Assembly: GCA_910574455.1 (NCBI GenBank)
Contig: CAJSYZ010000005.1
Coordinates: forward strand, 4,278,001 to 4,342,000
Direction: 5' to 3'
DNA: 64,000 nucleotides
Source of the DNA: Trichaptum fuscoviolaceum
Lineage: Eukaryota > Basidiomycota > Agaricomycetes > Hymenochaetales > Trichaptaceae
The notes beneath the pieces were generated by a model. It worked only from the letters and a program-made list of their open reading frames with translations, searched no databases and had not been told where the DNA came from. Below, in pieces: positions 21,625 to 34,985 of the stretch. Each line of letters begins with the position of its first letter. Within the stretch, counting starts at the first letter, position 1. A program made the position numbers and the translations under genes.

Positions 21625-24600
21625 CTACTTATTGGAATCATCAACGTAGTCAACTACGCGCGCGCGCAACTTGTTACGATCTCGTCGCAGCTTTACATGT
21701 TTCGAGCTCGGAACAGCCATTAGATACTTATTTGGCCATGTAACTGGCGGCGCAAGCTTTGCGTCAGAGATACCAGCCAACCACATCGACGCAAAGTTAT
21801 TTGCAAGGCCTTCGCGAATATTTGCCTGCTTTTCCGCATACCCTCGCAATCCTGATTCAAGAACAGTTTCGCACCCTGTTCTCAAATTTCCTTGCTTGCG
21901 CCACCAATTAGCCTGATAGTCAAGAAACACCAGCGTGCGGCGCATCTCCTCTCGAAGAAGTAAAACTTCCTCTTCCCATCGTTCGGCGCGAGCAAGTGAC
22001 TTAGCCCATTCAACACGAAGACCTACAAGAACTTAGGAACTAATGTTATATGATATTGATAGAAACTCACCATCCTCAAGTTCCTTTGCAGCAGCAACAT
22101 CGGTATCTGCACCATCAGCCTGTGGTATCGCCCGCCAGATCCATGACAAAGTTCTCCTTCCTTCGGACTCCAAAACAGTGTCATTTCGACCCCGCTTCTT
22201 CTTGGCCCTTCCTTTCGCTGTGAGCTCCTGTCCTCGGATAGGTGGATGAATGTCTTGAGGGAGTAGCGGCTTCAAATGTTGCTGCCAAGCTCCAGATGGG
22301 TCAAGGACGACGAGTGCCTTTCGCGCGGCCTTGTAGCGTTCGATATCTCGATCCCGATATAGTCCGTGCTTGTCCAACAAAGCCTGCATGCGTGTATTTG
22401 GCTTCATGCCCGTGCCAGCAGTGTGCAACTTTTTGCTATCGAACAGGCGCGCACAAATGCGCAGGCGTTTACGTAGAGATGCAATTGCCTCACGACATTG
22501 AGGAAGTCGTAGGCGTCGTTCTTTCTCCAGCAAAGGAGCAAGAGCCGGATCATTCCGCAGGTGCTCAGGCAAAAAGGACGGCAAGCAAAGGTCCATATCG
22601 ACTGCCGATTCCGTCGCAGAGTCTTCATTATCATAATAGTTGAAGCCCGCTAGGTCCGGGGCAATACGAGCCTGTAAGGATGTCTTGGTACCCGCATTAG
22701 AAGCCAATTGTCGAGCCACCCGTGTTGCCCTTTTAGCAGCGTTACTTGCGCGCACAGCTGCCGCGCATGGCATATAAATTTGTTGAATCGCTCGCCAGAG
22801 CATAATCTTCCTGCGCAATTCCCTATCCTTCTAGTCGATTTCGAAAGTCCGGCTGTTGTTGTTCTTAGCGCGGCTATGCTTATAGCGATTCTCGAGTACA
22901 CGTCTAAAGATTTATGAGTAAACTAGAAGATATAGCAGGACGAATCTATAACGTGACTTACTGCTGCTCTTCTAACTCCAACCCTGTGGCTAGGAACTGT
23001 GCGGCCGACATCTGGCGAAGGGGTAGAACCCCTTTCTTCAACTCTTCGTCTTCCTCCTTGTTAAGTTCTCGCTTTACGTCTGCCAGAGTGGTTCCTATAT
23101 ACAAAATGGTACGTTAGACTTCATTGATTTTACGAAGGAAAATATCAGCTTACCCAAAACCGGCTCTTCGTAAGGATTCGGAGACTTCTTGGGATCCTCG
23201 TTCCACACTCGAACCATCTCGGTCCATTTGATGATACTCTCTTCCGAGAAAGTCTTCGTAAACTCAGTATGCTGCGCTCGATGTACACGGGCTTCAGCTA
23301 CGGACTCGTAGAGGCGACGAAGAATACTGGAACCTGTGAGTCCATTTCAGTCAAAATCGAAAACAATAACTCAGATTCTAACATACCTAAACGAACAAGG
23401 AGCCTCCAATTCCAACCCGACCACTGACAGTCGAGGGTGTCCCTACGTGCTCCTGGACCCATTTCTCGCGTGGACAAAGACGCGGGATTCATATATGCCC
23501 AGCCGCGCTCTATATTTTCTCCATCCGTGCGTGCCATGCGTCGCCGAAGATTAAGAGAGAAAATCGATTGACACTTGTCTCCGTGCGCAGAGATATGGAA
23601 TTTAGGGATGACAAATTTAATGATAAATTTGTCGATTTTAACACGAATGTCTTCGGGTAGATCGGCCAATCGCTTAAGAAGGTTTATGTGCCATTGGCAC
23701 ACAATGTCGTACGAGACTGTCACTGTAGGCCCGTCGTAGCCGCAAAGTGTTGACCAAAAAATATAGTCCATATTCGCATATCTTTAAGCCCTGTCAGAAT
23801 TTGAATGATAGTCGAAATACAAGAAAACGAACCTCTCTCCTTTTTGCAAGTCCCCGACACCGAGCTTACGCATCATCATGTGTCGGCATTGGCATGCGCC
23901 AACCCCACTTGCGCTATACAGATCTCCACCTCGAGTATTTGCATGGTCGACAGCATGGAGACCAGAATCGCAGTAGTTAACCTATAAGTACAAGAGCGTG
24001 TTAGACGTATTCAACTATTAAATATCCAACAAAGAATACTCACCTCTGTCTGGTCCGAACAAGTCTTCAAATGGTCTTGGTACTTATCTTCTTCTACGTA
24101 GTATGCAAGACCCGACCCGAGGGCAGGATCTGACGTGATGCCCCGTTCCTTCGACTTCAGCCTAAAGTTTGCGTCCAACATCAATGTAAGAGTATCAAGC
24201 CATCTGAGAAACAAATAAGAGATAACTCAGAGCAGGTACGGAAAACTACTCACGATTTATCTTTTATATTCTCTCCAATCCCAGAGTCGAAAGTGACAGG
24301 CGACCGAGGCGCGATTAAGGGATTTGGACAGGCGGGGCATTCGATGGCACATGACCCGCGTTCAGCGCTTGCGACACCTTCAATGCGGAGACCGATTCCT
24401 GCTCGTTTCAAAAGCTTTAGATGCCGCCAGAGGCGACATATTCTCATGAACTCTTCATAGCGTTTCTATAGGTTGTGTATAAGCATGATATCACAAATAA
24501 TGGACTGTGGACTTACCCGAGGCGGGTCGAGATCGGTGTTGTCCGTGAGATGAAGAATTGTTTGATAATGATCGTACCCGGTCAATTTGCCCTGAAGCGT

Positions 24601-25674
24601 GAGCTTGTGAAAGAGATCCAAGCAATCGAAGGTCACGACAGTCCTTGGCCTGCTTTGTGAAGCAGGAAACCATCGCATGCGCATCAATTGAACCCAATGC
24701 TCGCTTGCTTTTCCCAGAGACTGGCTACAAGTGCACCATCGAATATTGACTCGGTGCACTCCATTTGCAGCAATAACGACCAGCGTATAAGGTGGTGAAC
24801 TTGGGTCTCCGGACGGGCAGGTCGAGCCTATATGACCGATGTTGACCACAAGTCCAACCTTATGCAAGTCGATCTTGTCCCAAAAACCCTTCCACGTCTA
24901 TAATGTACGAGTATTAGCACAAATCACCTTTCTAATATCTTAGCTTTTTACTCACGTAGATGCGATGGAGAGGTTTGTCTGCGTGGCCAGCACAAACGCA
25001 ACGCTCACATAAAAGATTCGTGTCCAGACAATCGCTGCATCGAAATGGCTTATCCTCATCGAATTCAACTCCGCAACCCGCGCAATCGTTCTGTGTTTTG
25101 ATGCCATCGACACGAGTCATTTCGTCGAGAAGAGAGTCTCGCAATGGGACCCAATCGAGAAGAGGTTTGGACTGTACAGCTACCCATGAGCAAAAAGCAC
25201 AGTCAATTAAAATAGCATAACACGACGCACCTGCGATTGCTTGTCCGCTGCAAATCCTGAGAGGTCGTGTTCCATCGGTAGGTCCTCATCCTTATCGTAT
25301 GACGAGCCTTCATCACTTTCATCATCGTCATGGATATTGCTGTCTCTTTCGGAAGGTAAGGCCTCGTCTGCGTCGTCGGATACTGGGTCATTTTCGACGC
25401 CAGGTTCGAGCCATGCAGCAAAGTTTGCTGATTGTACGCCATTGATGGAGAAACGGTCCGTTGGGGTCGAAAGGACTTCGACTTCCTCGTCTTCTTCATT
25501 GAACCTCGTTGTCTTTCCTATGCGACGTGTGGCTCGTACATCCGTGTGCACGCTACGAGCAGTGAGCTTGATCCATTCGGTCACGCGCTCTTCGTGTTCT
25601 TCATCCTCTGAGTCGGGCAGGGCTTCGCGAGATGTCGAGACGTTGGAGTGCTTTGCAGCTTTCCGAGGCGGCAT
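21625..25674 (-). CDS. KDZ transposase with CxC2 cysteine domain
   Basis: A minus-strand gene of about eleven exons and roughly 1,100 residues. The first exon (25674-25231) is acidic and low-complexity. The second (25171-24956) has a cysteine/histidine cluster, CAGCGVEF, CSDC, CERC and H, matching the CxC2 type found beside KDZ transposases. The next exon, from 24897, continues with NGVHRVNIRWCTC. The core at about 23980-23390 carries CDSGLHAVDHANTRGG, then VGDLQKGER, NMDYIF, VSYDIVCQW, PKFHISAHGDKCQ and DGENIERGWA, which are the conserved acidic and His positions of the KDZ fold. The C-terminal exons (22830-21625) are helical. Donors such as GTGAGT (24955) and GTGCGT (25230) look functional. 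I see no stop inside exons, so the enzyme may be active. Exon ends are approximate. Confidence 0.87.
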
Positions 25675-25739
25675 TTGGTCCCCTTCAAGTTTGTTGTGTT
25701 CCAATTTCCCATCGCCTGTTATTGTGACTTAAGGAAGAC

Positions 25740-28140
25740 ACCTGACTGCTTGAAATGCCGTGCAATTCGCTTCGAGGGCTTCCGAAGTTGTCAAAGGTAG
25801 ATCATGCATAGCCAAAATGATCATGTACGAGTGTGTCATCCGAGGACGAAGTGAAGTGGACAGATCCAAAAGTGTCTCCGAGTCTATTATTATCCTTCAA
25901 GTTCAACTTGAGTTTTGTCCAGTTAAGGACACTTGAGCTGACTCATCTGATCATTTGTGTTTAGACGTCATCTAAGTTGAATTAGGCTAGAGTTGAATTT
26001 ACTTCTTAATTCTTGCTGTCTCGCCCTGCCTCTGTCCTTCATGATCGTCTTCTCTATAATATTGGCTACAGATCTCAATGGAGAACATATGGACTTACCT
26101 ACAGCTCCACTTCCCTCTCTCCATGGTCTACGAAATGCGGACATCACAGTGACACTTGACTGAAGGAGTATCTGTCTTCAATGTTCAACTCTTCAATACC
26201 GTGCCGATGCCTCGCTTCAAGTTGACAGACACATTACAAGTAATATAGTAAGTGCTTACATCCGTAAATTGACCTCACAAGCTGATAGCTATCATTGGTA
26301 CTTGCCCTAATACATTCCGAAGTACGTTCAGCTATCAACATCTGATACTACTTTGAACTCATTCTTTCGTCCTTTACTAGCTTAAGTTCATCCGGATTGG
26401 TCTATTTCTTATCTCCGGCCTACTCTAATTTAGTCGTGTATCCAGCCCAGGAATGCCTGTATGGTAACCTTAGATTGTGCATTACAAGAATGCAAGACAC
26501 TGTGCATGCGCAGTAGTCGTACTATTAGGTCACGCCCTCATCGAAAGTTACATTTCATTCAAGGCGCTCACCAATTCACTGATGTAGCGTAAGTTAGTAC
26601 TAACATGGTCATTTGTACGTCTAGAAATCAACATTACGAGTTGTGTCTACTCAATCCCCGCACTTGATGCATGTGATTCCTCAAAGCCACACTTTGCCAT
26701 TAGCTGAATGTCTTTCGTACGTATCTCATATCTGTTAGGTAGTGGACATTGATGACTATTGCATTCTGGTTTATATCTGATCTCAGTATATGAAGCTCCC
26801 TTCCGTTGCAATACACAAAGCTCTTCCGAACAATATAGGGCCGTTGATGCGATGACAGACACAAGTTGACTAACGATAGACTATGGCATTGGCTATTCAT
26901 GTAATGGTCTGTACCTTGTGTTGCTCTGATCAGACGTACTTCTTACATCAACAGCTATGCATTGTTTCGCAACTAACTCTATATCTACCTTCAAGGCAGT
27001 TAAAGCCCCAAACTCCAAATGAATAGGTGAGTAGGTGAATAAGCGTCAGTGTACAGTTCAGGAGGCTTTAATGTAGAATAGCTATAAGTGAATACTTCAA
27101 TGAAAGCCGGCAAGAGTCTCTCACTTGTAGCCATTGAGGTCACCGAGATTCGGATGACCTTGGATATGGATTTTAGTTGCAGTCATGCACTGGTCATTCT
27201 GTTCCAGTGGTACCGTACAGTAAGTCAACGGAGCAGGTTGCCTTTCACTTATCTACGCTGGATTTGCTTTGACAACTGTCTGTTCTAACGGTGTTCCTTA
27301 TCCATTGTGAGTTGTAAACACTCTTTGTAATGATGATTTTACATTCATAACTTTAACAGCACGTAGTCATAGGTTTGTGCTTTATATATGTAAGTGTTGA
27401 ATATATGTCCACACTGTTAGGACTTGCTTATGTTCGAACACAAAACGTGTGCCAAGGTAGTAGTTACCTGATACATGAGTTGCATCTTAATTTGAGCATA
27501 CTACCGCTCGTTTGCTGTTTATCAGTGCCTAATCTTCAGTACCTTATCTGTGTTCAGCACAAGTGAAGTACGACTGCATTTTTGATTCATGTGTCATATT
27601 ATATGCTTCAAGAGTTCACTCTCTGATTCTAGAATTGGACTTTAGTCGTGCTCTGAGATCGCTCGAGGATGTTCTAGCAAGAAGACTTTTTGTAAAGATG
27701 TATTACCATCCGCTCGCCGGATCTTGAGCATATGTCCGAGTCTGTTGCACATGGTCAAATCTTCAGATCCATTGGTTAAATTCAGAGTATATGCGTGATG
27801 AAAAATATGCGATAACTCAAAATGGCTCTGCCATGAATCGTCCCGGGCTCACAATGGAACTAGACCTTTATTTTGAGTGTTTGATATCTTAATTGCAATT
27901 GCACGGATTTTTTCATTGGTATCATAGGTGTATTTGAGTCCCAAGACATGTCAAGAAATACAAAGCGATCGAGAAATTGAGAAGATGTCATTGTGACGAA
28001 GACAAAGTCCAAAACATTACGAATTTATGATTGCAAGAAAGGAGGTCAAGAAGAAGTTCAAGATAGCGCAGAGTCCGATGTATAAGGCAGAAAAAGAAGA
28101 TAACACAATGAAACAGTCGTCGTAGACAAAGAAATGATCA
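25740..28140. other. 2.4-kb interior of KDZ element without recognised genes
   Basis: Only short, unconvincing frames. Base composition is balanced, and I see no terminal repeats, simple repeats or RNA gene. It lies between the transposase promoter region and the 3' end of the next minus-strand gene. Confidence 0.6.
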
Positions 28141-29309
28141 TTACTCTGTCTGAACAGCTGCCTCTATTGAAGCAGTCTCGCCACCGACCACAAGCCTATC
28201 CTCCTCTGCGACTAATGTCGCGAATGCTATATCATATTTCTTGTCAGTATAGTATATATCGGATGAGTGTGCACTATGCACGGATGTGACCGAATTGTTT
28301 ACGATAATTGACGAGTTAGCCAAGTCCTCGTCGCTGTCCAAGGAAAGGATAGTCATCGTGCTTGGCATACCGATAGCGATCGACGGGTGTGTTGAGGTCG
28401 TATTGATAATGACAGTATCAGCACTCTCCTCCAGAGTGTCAACCATTGGATGACCACCAGGCATGACGAGACCGCTGGACTCGGCGGAAGACAATAGAGT
28501 CGATACCGAAGACACTCTAGTGCTGACGATTCCGTCGCGCGAGTCTGCGCAGGTTTCGGAGTTGCACGGCGTAGGAGGGAGTAGGTCGGGTGGAAAGTTG
28601 GCGGGTGTCAAAGGCATGGGCGTCATATGTGGGTCATCGAGATTGCGTATACCTGCAGGGAAACCCAGGTATTCGTATATGAATTCTCTAACAAGGCAAA
28701 GTTGTCAGAGACTCAAACCTTCATATACAAAAAGCTACATACACATGGCCTGAAGGCTGAATGACAGTCCGAACTTGGCGAACATTACCATGCTGCACCG
28801 CTGACGTGTATGCTTGTATAGCTTCCTCGAACGTGCTAAACTTTTTTGATTGGTTATTGGGGATCCCGTGAACCATGCTGGCCATTAGTGTGCTGATAAA
28901 CCATACAAGCCAATGAGTGGATGGTAGCTGTCTGAAGATAATAAACTGACCTGCTAGTCGTGTAGCCAACTTGACGCCCAATGAACACAATATAATAGCC
29001 TTGTTGCGGAGTGTCTACTGTCCCAGTTGAAAGCGCTTCAGACGAACCCAGATTGCTGCTCCTGACTTGCGGGCTAGAAGACGGAACACTGGCGACGGCG
29101 GCGGGGATGACCTGGTGGAAGAGCGTGTCGGGAACGTTCTCGCCAGCTACAATGAGGACAGCGCGAGCGAAGGCAACAACCAGAACCAGAAAGAAACGCA
29201 GGCCAAAAACCAGTCCACGAACGAGCCAACCATCCTCGTCTGCACTGGACTGGATAGAGCGATCCTCCTGGATTCGAGAGTCGTCTTCATTGACCGAAGG
29301 GTGGCTCAT
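28141..29309 (-). CDS. Membrane protein with RNase H1 N-terminal/viroplasmin-like domain
   Basis: A three-exon gene: 29309-28951, 28892-28743 and 28687-28141, giving 351 residues. The start is the Met of MSHPSVNEDD; an earlier Met lies in the neighbouring repeat. Residues about 30-55 form a hydrophobic segment (LVFGLRFFLVLVVAFARAVL), probably membrane-spanning. Across the first intron lies GYYIVFIGRQVGYTTS, then MVHGIPNNQSKKFSTFEEA, the pattern of the small domain at the N-terminus of RNase H1 and in caulimovirus viroplasmin (Cauli_VI type), which binds nucleic acid duplexes in RNase H1. No RNase H catalytic domain follows; the C-terminus is Ser/Thr-rich. Its promoter lies against the half foldback element. 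Function unknown, likely cargo. Confidence 0.75.
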
Positions 29310-29316
29310 AGCAAAT

Positions 29317-31098
29317 GAAGAGGAGAACAATAATATGAGCTTAGAATAGGTACGCGTGCACTATATGGACCTGTAGCACACTAACTCTTTTCAGCATGTA
29401 TGCAAATATTGTTCCTCTCTCATATACATATACACAAAATGTGTACGTGCGCTAGTAGCTTCAAATAACAATTCATATATGCCTCTCACGTTATACAAAG
29501 TTTCACAGCAATCGGAGCTCATTTGAAATTGATATAAGGCATGCAATTCTCAAAAGTAATAGCTAATTTTAATTTATCCAAAGGGTTACGGGTCAGGCAC
29601 ATAGTGCAAAACACTCACAATAAGTATCCTAAACATAATACAAATGTATGTTTGAGATGACATTGAAATGTGGAAGTCATATGTGACATTGTAGGATTAG
29701 ATGCTACATGTAATATCAGAATGTGCATGTCATGTCATAAACACATATAACTTACAGATTCCATCTGTACCCCAAATATACATTTGTATTATGTTTAGGA
29801 TATGGATTGTGAATGTTTGACACTATGTGCCTGACCCGTAACCCTCTGGATAAATTAAAAGTAGCCATTACTTTTGAGAATTGTATGCCTTATATCAATT
29901 TGAAACAAGCTCCGATTGTCGTGAAACTTCGCACAACGTGAGAGGCGTATACAGAGAGTTATTTAAAGCTATCAGAGTACGTGAACTGTATACAGACATG
30001 TATATGAGAGATAAACAATAATTGCATGCACTCCGAAACGAGTTAGTGTGCTAGAGGTATATTTAGCGCACGCGTGCCTATTTTAAGCTCATATTATTGT
30101 TCTCCTCTTCATTCTCTACCGTTTTGGCTATTTATACGTGCCTTTACGTGCAGTAGAAGTGCAGTAACATAAATAACATTAAAATAAAAGAATAATATGT
30201 AGCAAAACGAAGAATGCATACTTTGGCGTCGTTAGAGCCCGTTTCAGCTCATATAGTACGTCCCAATGTATTCCCATCAAGATTTACATTCCGGTGATAC
30301 CCCAATGTGGTGTAATGGGCCTCATAGGTTGAGCAATAAAAATAGAACATGTTTTGATGTTCTACACTTGTTACCAGCTAAAAATACCATATATAGCCAT
30401 CCAATTCATCTTAAGTATGCTTCTACTAATATAATCCGATTTTAGCATATTTTATCTGCTGCTGGTAAGCCCAGGGGAAGCCTGCATATATGCAGGTGCA
30501 AATGAATATAATTATCTATTTTATGATGATTTTTACCGCTTTAGGAAGGGCCCAGTGGGGCCCAGAACATAATGGTACTCTAATATGGTCGTCCGGAAGC
30601 GTACTTCCCACGCTAGGGCGAAGCGGCAGTGTCCAGGAATATTTTCTGATTTTTTGGTTATTTTCGTGCTATTTGAGAAGGCCTGTAGCACCTGTAAAGG
30701 TTAATTCGAGTTTATTCCCACGGCCTCCTCTAAAGCGGCACCAAGTGACCTGGAGCCTGCCAGACCTCAGGGTCCTGGACCCTGATGTGCCTCATATCTC
30801 AAAATAGATGGAAATTATGAAATTCTGATTTATTACAGCATGCTATCAATCAACAGTGCCTGAATGCTATAATTAACCCAAAAAAGCGGTGGGTATGCAA
30901 TAGCATTATCTATTATTCTGTAGTATATTCCCAATAGGTATTGCAGGCCTAGTATTTCCTAGGTATGCATCCCCTTCATCAGAGTGCAGCAAGGCTGTGT
31001 TTTGTATTCATTGCTTCAGCCAGCATTTGCTGAATGAAATGCAAAAAAAGTTCTACAGCAAGGCTATATTTCATTCAATCAGAAGGCTGGCAGCAGTG
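29317..31098. mobile_element. Half-deleted foldback element
   Basis: A diverged relative of 13161-15986. A short inverted repeat is centred near 29720 (29317 to about 29690 pairing with about 29750-30110). The right arm then continues alone to a normal end, CTGGCAGCAGTG, at 31087-31098. The left arm is cut at 29317, inside GAAGAGGAGAAC, so about 1 kb and the left terminal repeat are missing. I find no matching target duplication, which fits a deletion after insertion. Confidence 0.8.
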
Positions 31099-31980
31099 CA
31101 AGATAGCTGTTATCCCTCGTGAGCGGCATGCAAGAAAGTCGAAAGAGAACATAACATAGTAAGTTTTTTGCGTAGTCCGATGAAGTATGAAGCTGAGTTG
31201 TCCGACGTACAGTGCAGAAAAGAAAGACGATGGGCACGATACTGCGGTCCCAGAACTGATCGACCCGGTTTCCGATCAACCGGTAAATACCGGCAACGAG
31301 CCGTACCAACTAATAATCTTATAGATCTGCGATAATTATCGCATCCCGTTTCTAAAGTTATCGCGATAACGGGACCATAGCATTTTTGGCCTGTGCGGCA
31401 GCTTAATGCCGCGGTGCCGCCTCACGGCACCTCACGGCATGCATCCCGCGTCAGGAACCAGGCTGAATTCGGTAATACAGCCTGGTTTTGATCACTGGCG
31501 CGTTTGCAACGCGATAATTTCGCTACCGGGGCCTAGCCCCTCATAATTTGATATAAAATAGCTTCTAGCTAGTACTATAGGTTAATCTTTTTTATTTGCA
31601 ATATGACGTCGCCGTTAATTTACAATTAATGTTGCGACACTGCGCAAAAGTAAGCGCCGGCGCTTACTACGGTGGCGCGCGCACGTCGTCCGTGCTTGTC
31701 TTTGTCTCCCACTTTCACGACCACTGCATCGTCTTCTCTCTCTTCTTTTTCTTGAGATGGGATGAAACTTGTCCGAGCTGTGGTGAGTTAAAACCCTTCT
31801 CCCATACTTATTGTCTAATTTGACAGCCTCTTTAACTAGTTCCAATCCTTGGACCGGGAGACGAACGCAACAATTGCACAGTTGCATTTCTTCGATGGTC
31901 ATGCCAGGAACAACGCCAGGACATCCTTTGCACAGATCACTCTGCAAAGACACTCTGCGCGAACTCAATGAGTCAGTCTG

Positions 31981-32520
31981 ATGGATTGGTTGTGTGCGCC
32001 GTCAAACGACGGAGTCCAATCTCCGTCTAGTACAGCTTCTCGCGAGGAAGACCTGAAGAGAGGACTGAAGACTGCCGTTCAAGATATCGGTTACATGAGA
32101 CAAATGTACGAGATACGCGAAGTTCGATGGCGTGAAGACGAGCAGCACCTTCGGGAAGAGCGGGAGGGTATGGATCTTCCTCTCGAACAAGCATCTGGTT
32201 CCGGGTTCCCTGCTTAAGTGAGTGCTCCCCGACCTAATATCTAACCCAATCTCACACACTCTCATAGCTTCTCCTCGGCATCTGCTCTTCAGCAACAACA
32301 ACAGCTGATGCATGCGCAAGCAAATCGCGTCAGAGGATCCAAACCTTATCAAGCGGCCGTCGGGCCATCGCAATTCATCGCAACACCAGCTACTGTGAGA
32401 TACCAGCCACAGCAGACACCCTCACGGTCACCTCCGGCTGCAGGTCCTTCAGATACCCCTCCGCACCCTTCCGTGCACCCCGCCGCTGGTCCTAGCAGCG
32501 AGAGGCTCCTGAAGGGCGCA
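31981..32520 (+). CDS. Short Gln-rich frame in TIR element copy 2
   Basis: An open frame at 31981-32217 gives an acidic, charged 78-residue segment (KTAVQDIGYMRQMYEIREVRW is part of a likely coiled coil). After a possible intron near 32216-32265 a second piece (to 32520) begins LQQQQQLMHAQANRV and becomes Pro/Ser-rich. This resembles a transcription-cofactor-like low-complexity protein, perhaps a second captured fragment. Copy 1 has a Gln-rich counterpart near 4640-4920 on the minus strand. Exon joins are uncertain, and no transposase residues are seen. Confidence 0.35.
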
Positions 32521-32529
32521 TGACGCGAA

Positions 32530-33700
32530 CATCAGCCTTTCTGTGCCCCAAGCACAGTACACGGCAGAGGACGACGCAAGCTTCACGCAAATATTACATG
32601 ACGAGAACAAGAGGTTGATCCTTATTTTTATAATATCTAAACTATATATTTAATTACTTTCATATAATATTTAATATACATACATTTGAAACATAAAAAA
32701 AATGTGTGCAAGGAGTGAATGATTCAATTTAAATATGTTGTCGAAGTTGTCCTTCGACACGTCTATGTCCTCAAAGTGTGCCCGGCGATTCCCGGAGCAA
32801 TCATCCGAGGCATCGCCGGACACACATTTCTCTCAAAATTAAATCAATCGTTCAAGAGGGCGTCAGGCACACTAGTCTATGCAGACTCGATAGGCCGGTT
32901 GTAAATTATCATATTTATTCTAATAGCATTCATGTACTTTGCGGTTGTGTAATAAGTAAAACAGCGATAAAAAGTGCTGTTCCAGCAGTATTTATTCATT
33001 TGTATATTTTTGAGTGCATCTGAGAATTCCATTTCATGTCAAATAGAAGTCCTGACCAATCCAAAGAAGTATAAAAAAGAATCTCGGTGATAGGTATAGA
33101 GGAAGTGGTTGAACTCGAAAGTGGTGCTTCGAATGCATCACTTCGAGTGAAACTTGTGCAAATGTGTTCAACTCATGGATACATTTGTGCACTTCACAAG
33201 TGTTTTTCTTATAACTTTCATTCTAATGCCTGATTTTGATTCATTAGCATGTCTAGTATAGCTATGTAGCATAGATATATTTTCTGATCGTCATTAATAT
33301 AGTGTAATTAGCTGCGAATGTTGAAATTCGGCCCAAAAGTGCACAAAAGGGCCACGTTTCGGGATTGTTTCATTTTTATAGCCTCTTAGAGCCGATATTT
33401 AAATATCATCCTTTTATGAGAGATTTTTAACGGCTCATAGAGTGCGTTCGTAAATTACTAAAGTGATTCAAGCAATTTACACTATTAGAGAAATCAAACA
33501 ATTGGTACAAATATGCATTGATCATGCATTTCTAGTGTAGTCTTTGATGTGTACTATTTGTAACACACCCTGTAACCTCTGTCTTTTTTGTGTTCAGACA
33601 ATATTATGTGCTAAAGCTAATAAAGGCTTGTGCCTGAGCTCAACATGCATACATTAAATTGAATATGTATGTTATTGATATGTTTGAAGCAGTGAAAACT
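32530..33700. other. AT-rich interior of TIR element copy 2
   Basis: Non-coding, AT-rich, with blocks matching 3100-4140 of copy 1 in inverted orientation (for example the CGCCGGACAC blocks at about 32780-32825 and 4000-4025). I see no gene here. Confidence 0.6.
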
Positions 33701-33717
33701 TTAGAGACATACCATAT

Positions 33718-34262
33718 ATGGTAATTTCACGCGTTTCTCAGGGTCGTGGCGCGCTATCTGCACGCATCACGAACGTCGTCTTGCTCTCTTTCTTCACACT
33801 TCTTCAAGCTCTCAAGCTATGGACGACGGGCAAGAAGGCGTTTGCTGCGCGCAAACGCCGTCTTGCTTCTGCTTCCACAGCCTCTCGCCTCTCGGGCGCG
33901 AGCTGTATGCTCGCAAGCGCAGCTTTCGAGGCCTTGGGCGACGAGTCCTACTCCTACAACCTCGTTAACTCTCTGGACGACAAGAAGCTCCAGGACAAGT
34001 TCGAGTCCGAGGACCCGGTCATGCTAGAGGCTACCGTCAACGAGACGATTTCATGGCTCGACGCCTCGCATGAAGCATCGAAGCAGGAGTATGAGGAGAA
34101 GGACCTGGAGAGTGTTGCAAACTCCTTCAATGCAGAAGTTCTTCTGCGGTGCGGGCGGTGCATTCCCTGGCGGTGCTTCATTCCATTTATCTCTAGGTCG
34201 TATTTTGCGAAGGTGAGTAGCACATCAGATTTGACTGACAGTGGCATACTTTTCACCGCAGT
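33718..34262 (+). pseudogene. Captured Hsp70 C-terminal fragment (copy 2)
   Basis: A 184-codon frame whose middle (about residues 70-140) is an Hsp70 lid: YSYNLVNSLDDKKL, TVNETISWLDASHEASKQEY and ESVANSFNAEVL. It lacks the nucleotide-binding and substrate-binding domains. The final codons run past a likely donor at 34213 (GTGAGT), with an acceptor near 34260. The sequence parallels the fragment in copy 1 but is more diverged from typical Hsp70 at several conserved positions, for example LVNSL for LRNSL. The frame is open, so a short transcript could be translated, but chaperone activity is not expected. Confidence 0.78.
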
Positions 34263-34279
34263 TGCGCGATAATCCATTG

Positions 34280-34985
34280 AGTCGTGCGTGATAGACGCTT
34301 GCGAGCTCTCACATCCCCTCCTTTTCTCGCCTTCTTCATGTGCACCTTGTGCGCTTCCGCTGCACTTGCCTCGTAGCCACTCGACAGCGATGAAGGCCAC
34401 GACGGTGTCGACCATACACCCCGCACTCGAATCACCGAGCTATGTTTGCCTATCCTCCAGCAGCCCACCTTCCTCAACCTCATTGCAAACAAAACCGAGC
34501 CGAGCACGCCCACCAAGCACGAGGAGGCCGCCGACTTCGAACCGATCGCCACAGAGACAGCCAGTGGCAGCGCGTCCGGGAGCGAGAAGCAAGGGCCCCG
34601 CGCGCCGAGCTTCGTTCTCTGGCATGCGGGGCGCTCGTATGCCTCTGGTTTTGCTCCCTGGGGCTTGCCAAAGGACAGCGGGCCCCGCGCGCCACACACG
34701 GTTACGCACCTGGAGTGGCGGGGATGGAGCGCGCTCCCCGCGCGTGTGCGCGCAAGCTAGGCCAGCACGCGTACTGCCCCAGCGCGTGTTTTTTGTATTT
34801 AAAGAATTTATTTGAAATTGTAGTTAGGCCTGGACTGTAGTCCAGGCTCTTTAAATTAAATTAATACTTATTTCAAATGAATCGAGGGCCCAGCTGTGCT
34901 GCCGGGCGACGCCCTGACAAGGCTGCGTCGGCACGCGCGGCCCAGGCAGAGCTGAAAGGCAGAACGAGCTGCCGAAGACCTGCCG
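34280..34985. other. GC-rich right part of TIR element copy 2
   Basis: GC-rich sequence with several overlapping open frames in both directions. None is convincing. It matches about 1740-2260 of copy 1 in inverted orientation, including the palindrome CTGGACTGTAGTCCAG (about 34830 here, 1870 in copy 1). Confidence 0.5.

Noticed and set aside
34440..34840. Several GC-rich overlapping frames in TIR element copy 2
   Set aside because: They overlap in both directions, lack domains, and have no convincing open counterpart in copy 1.
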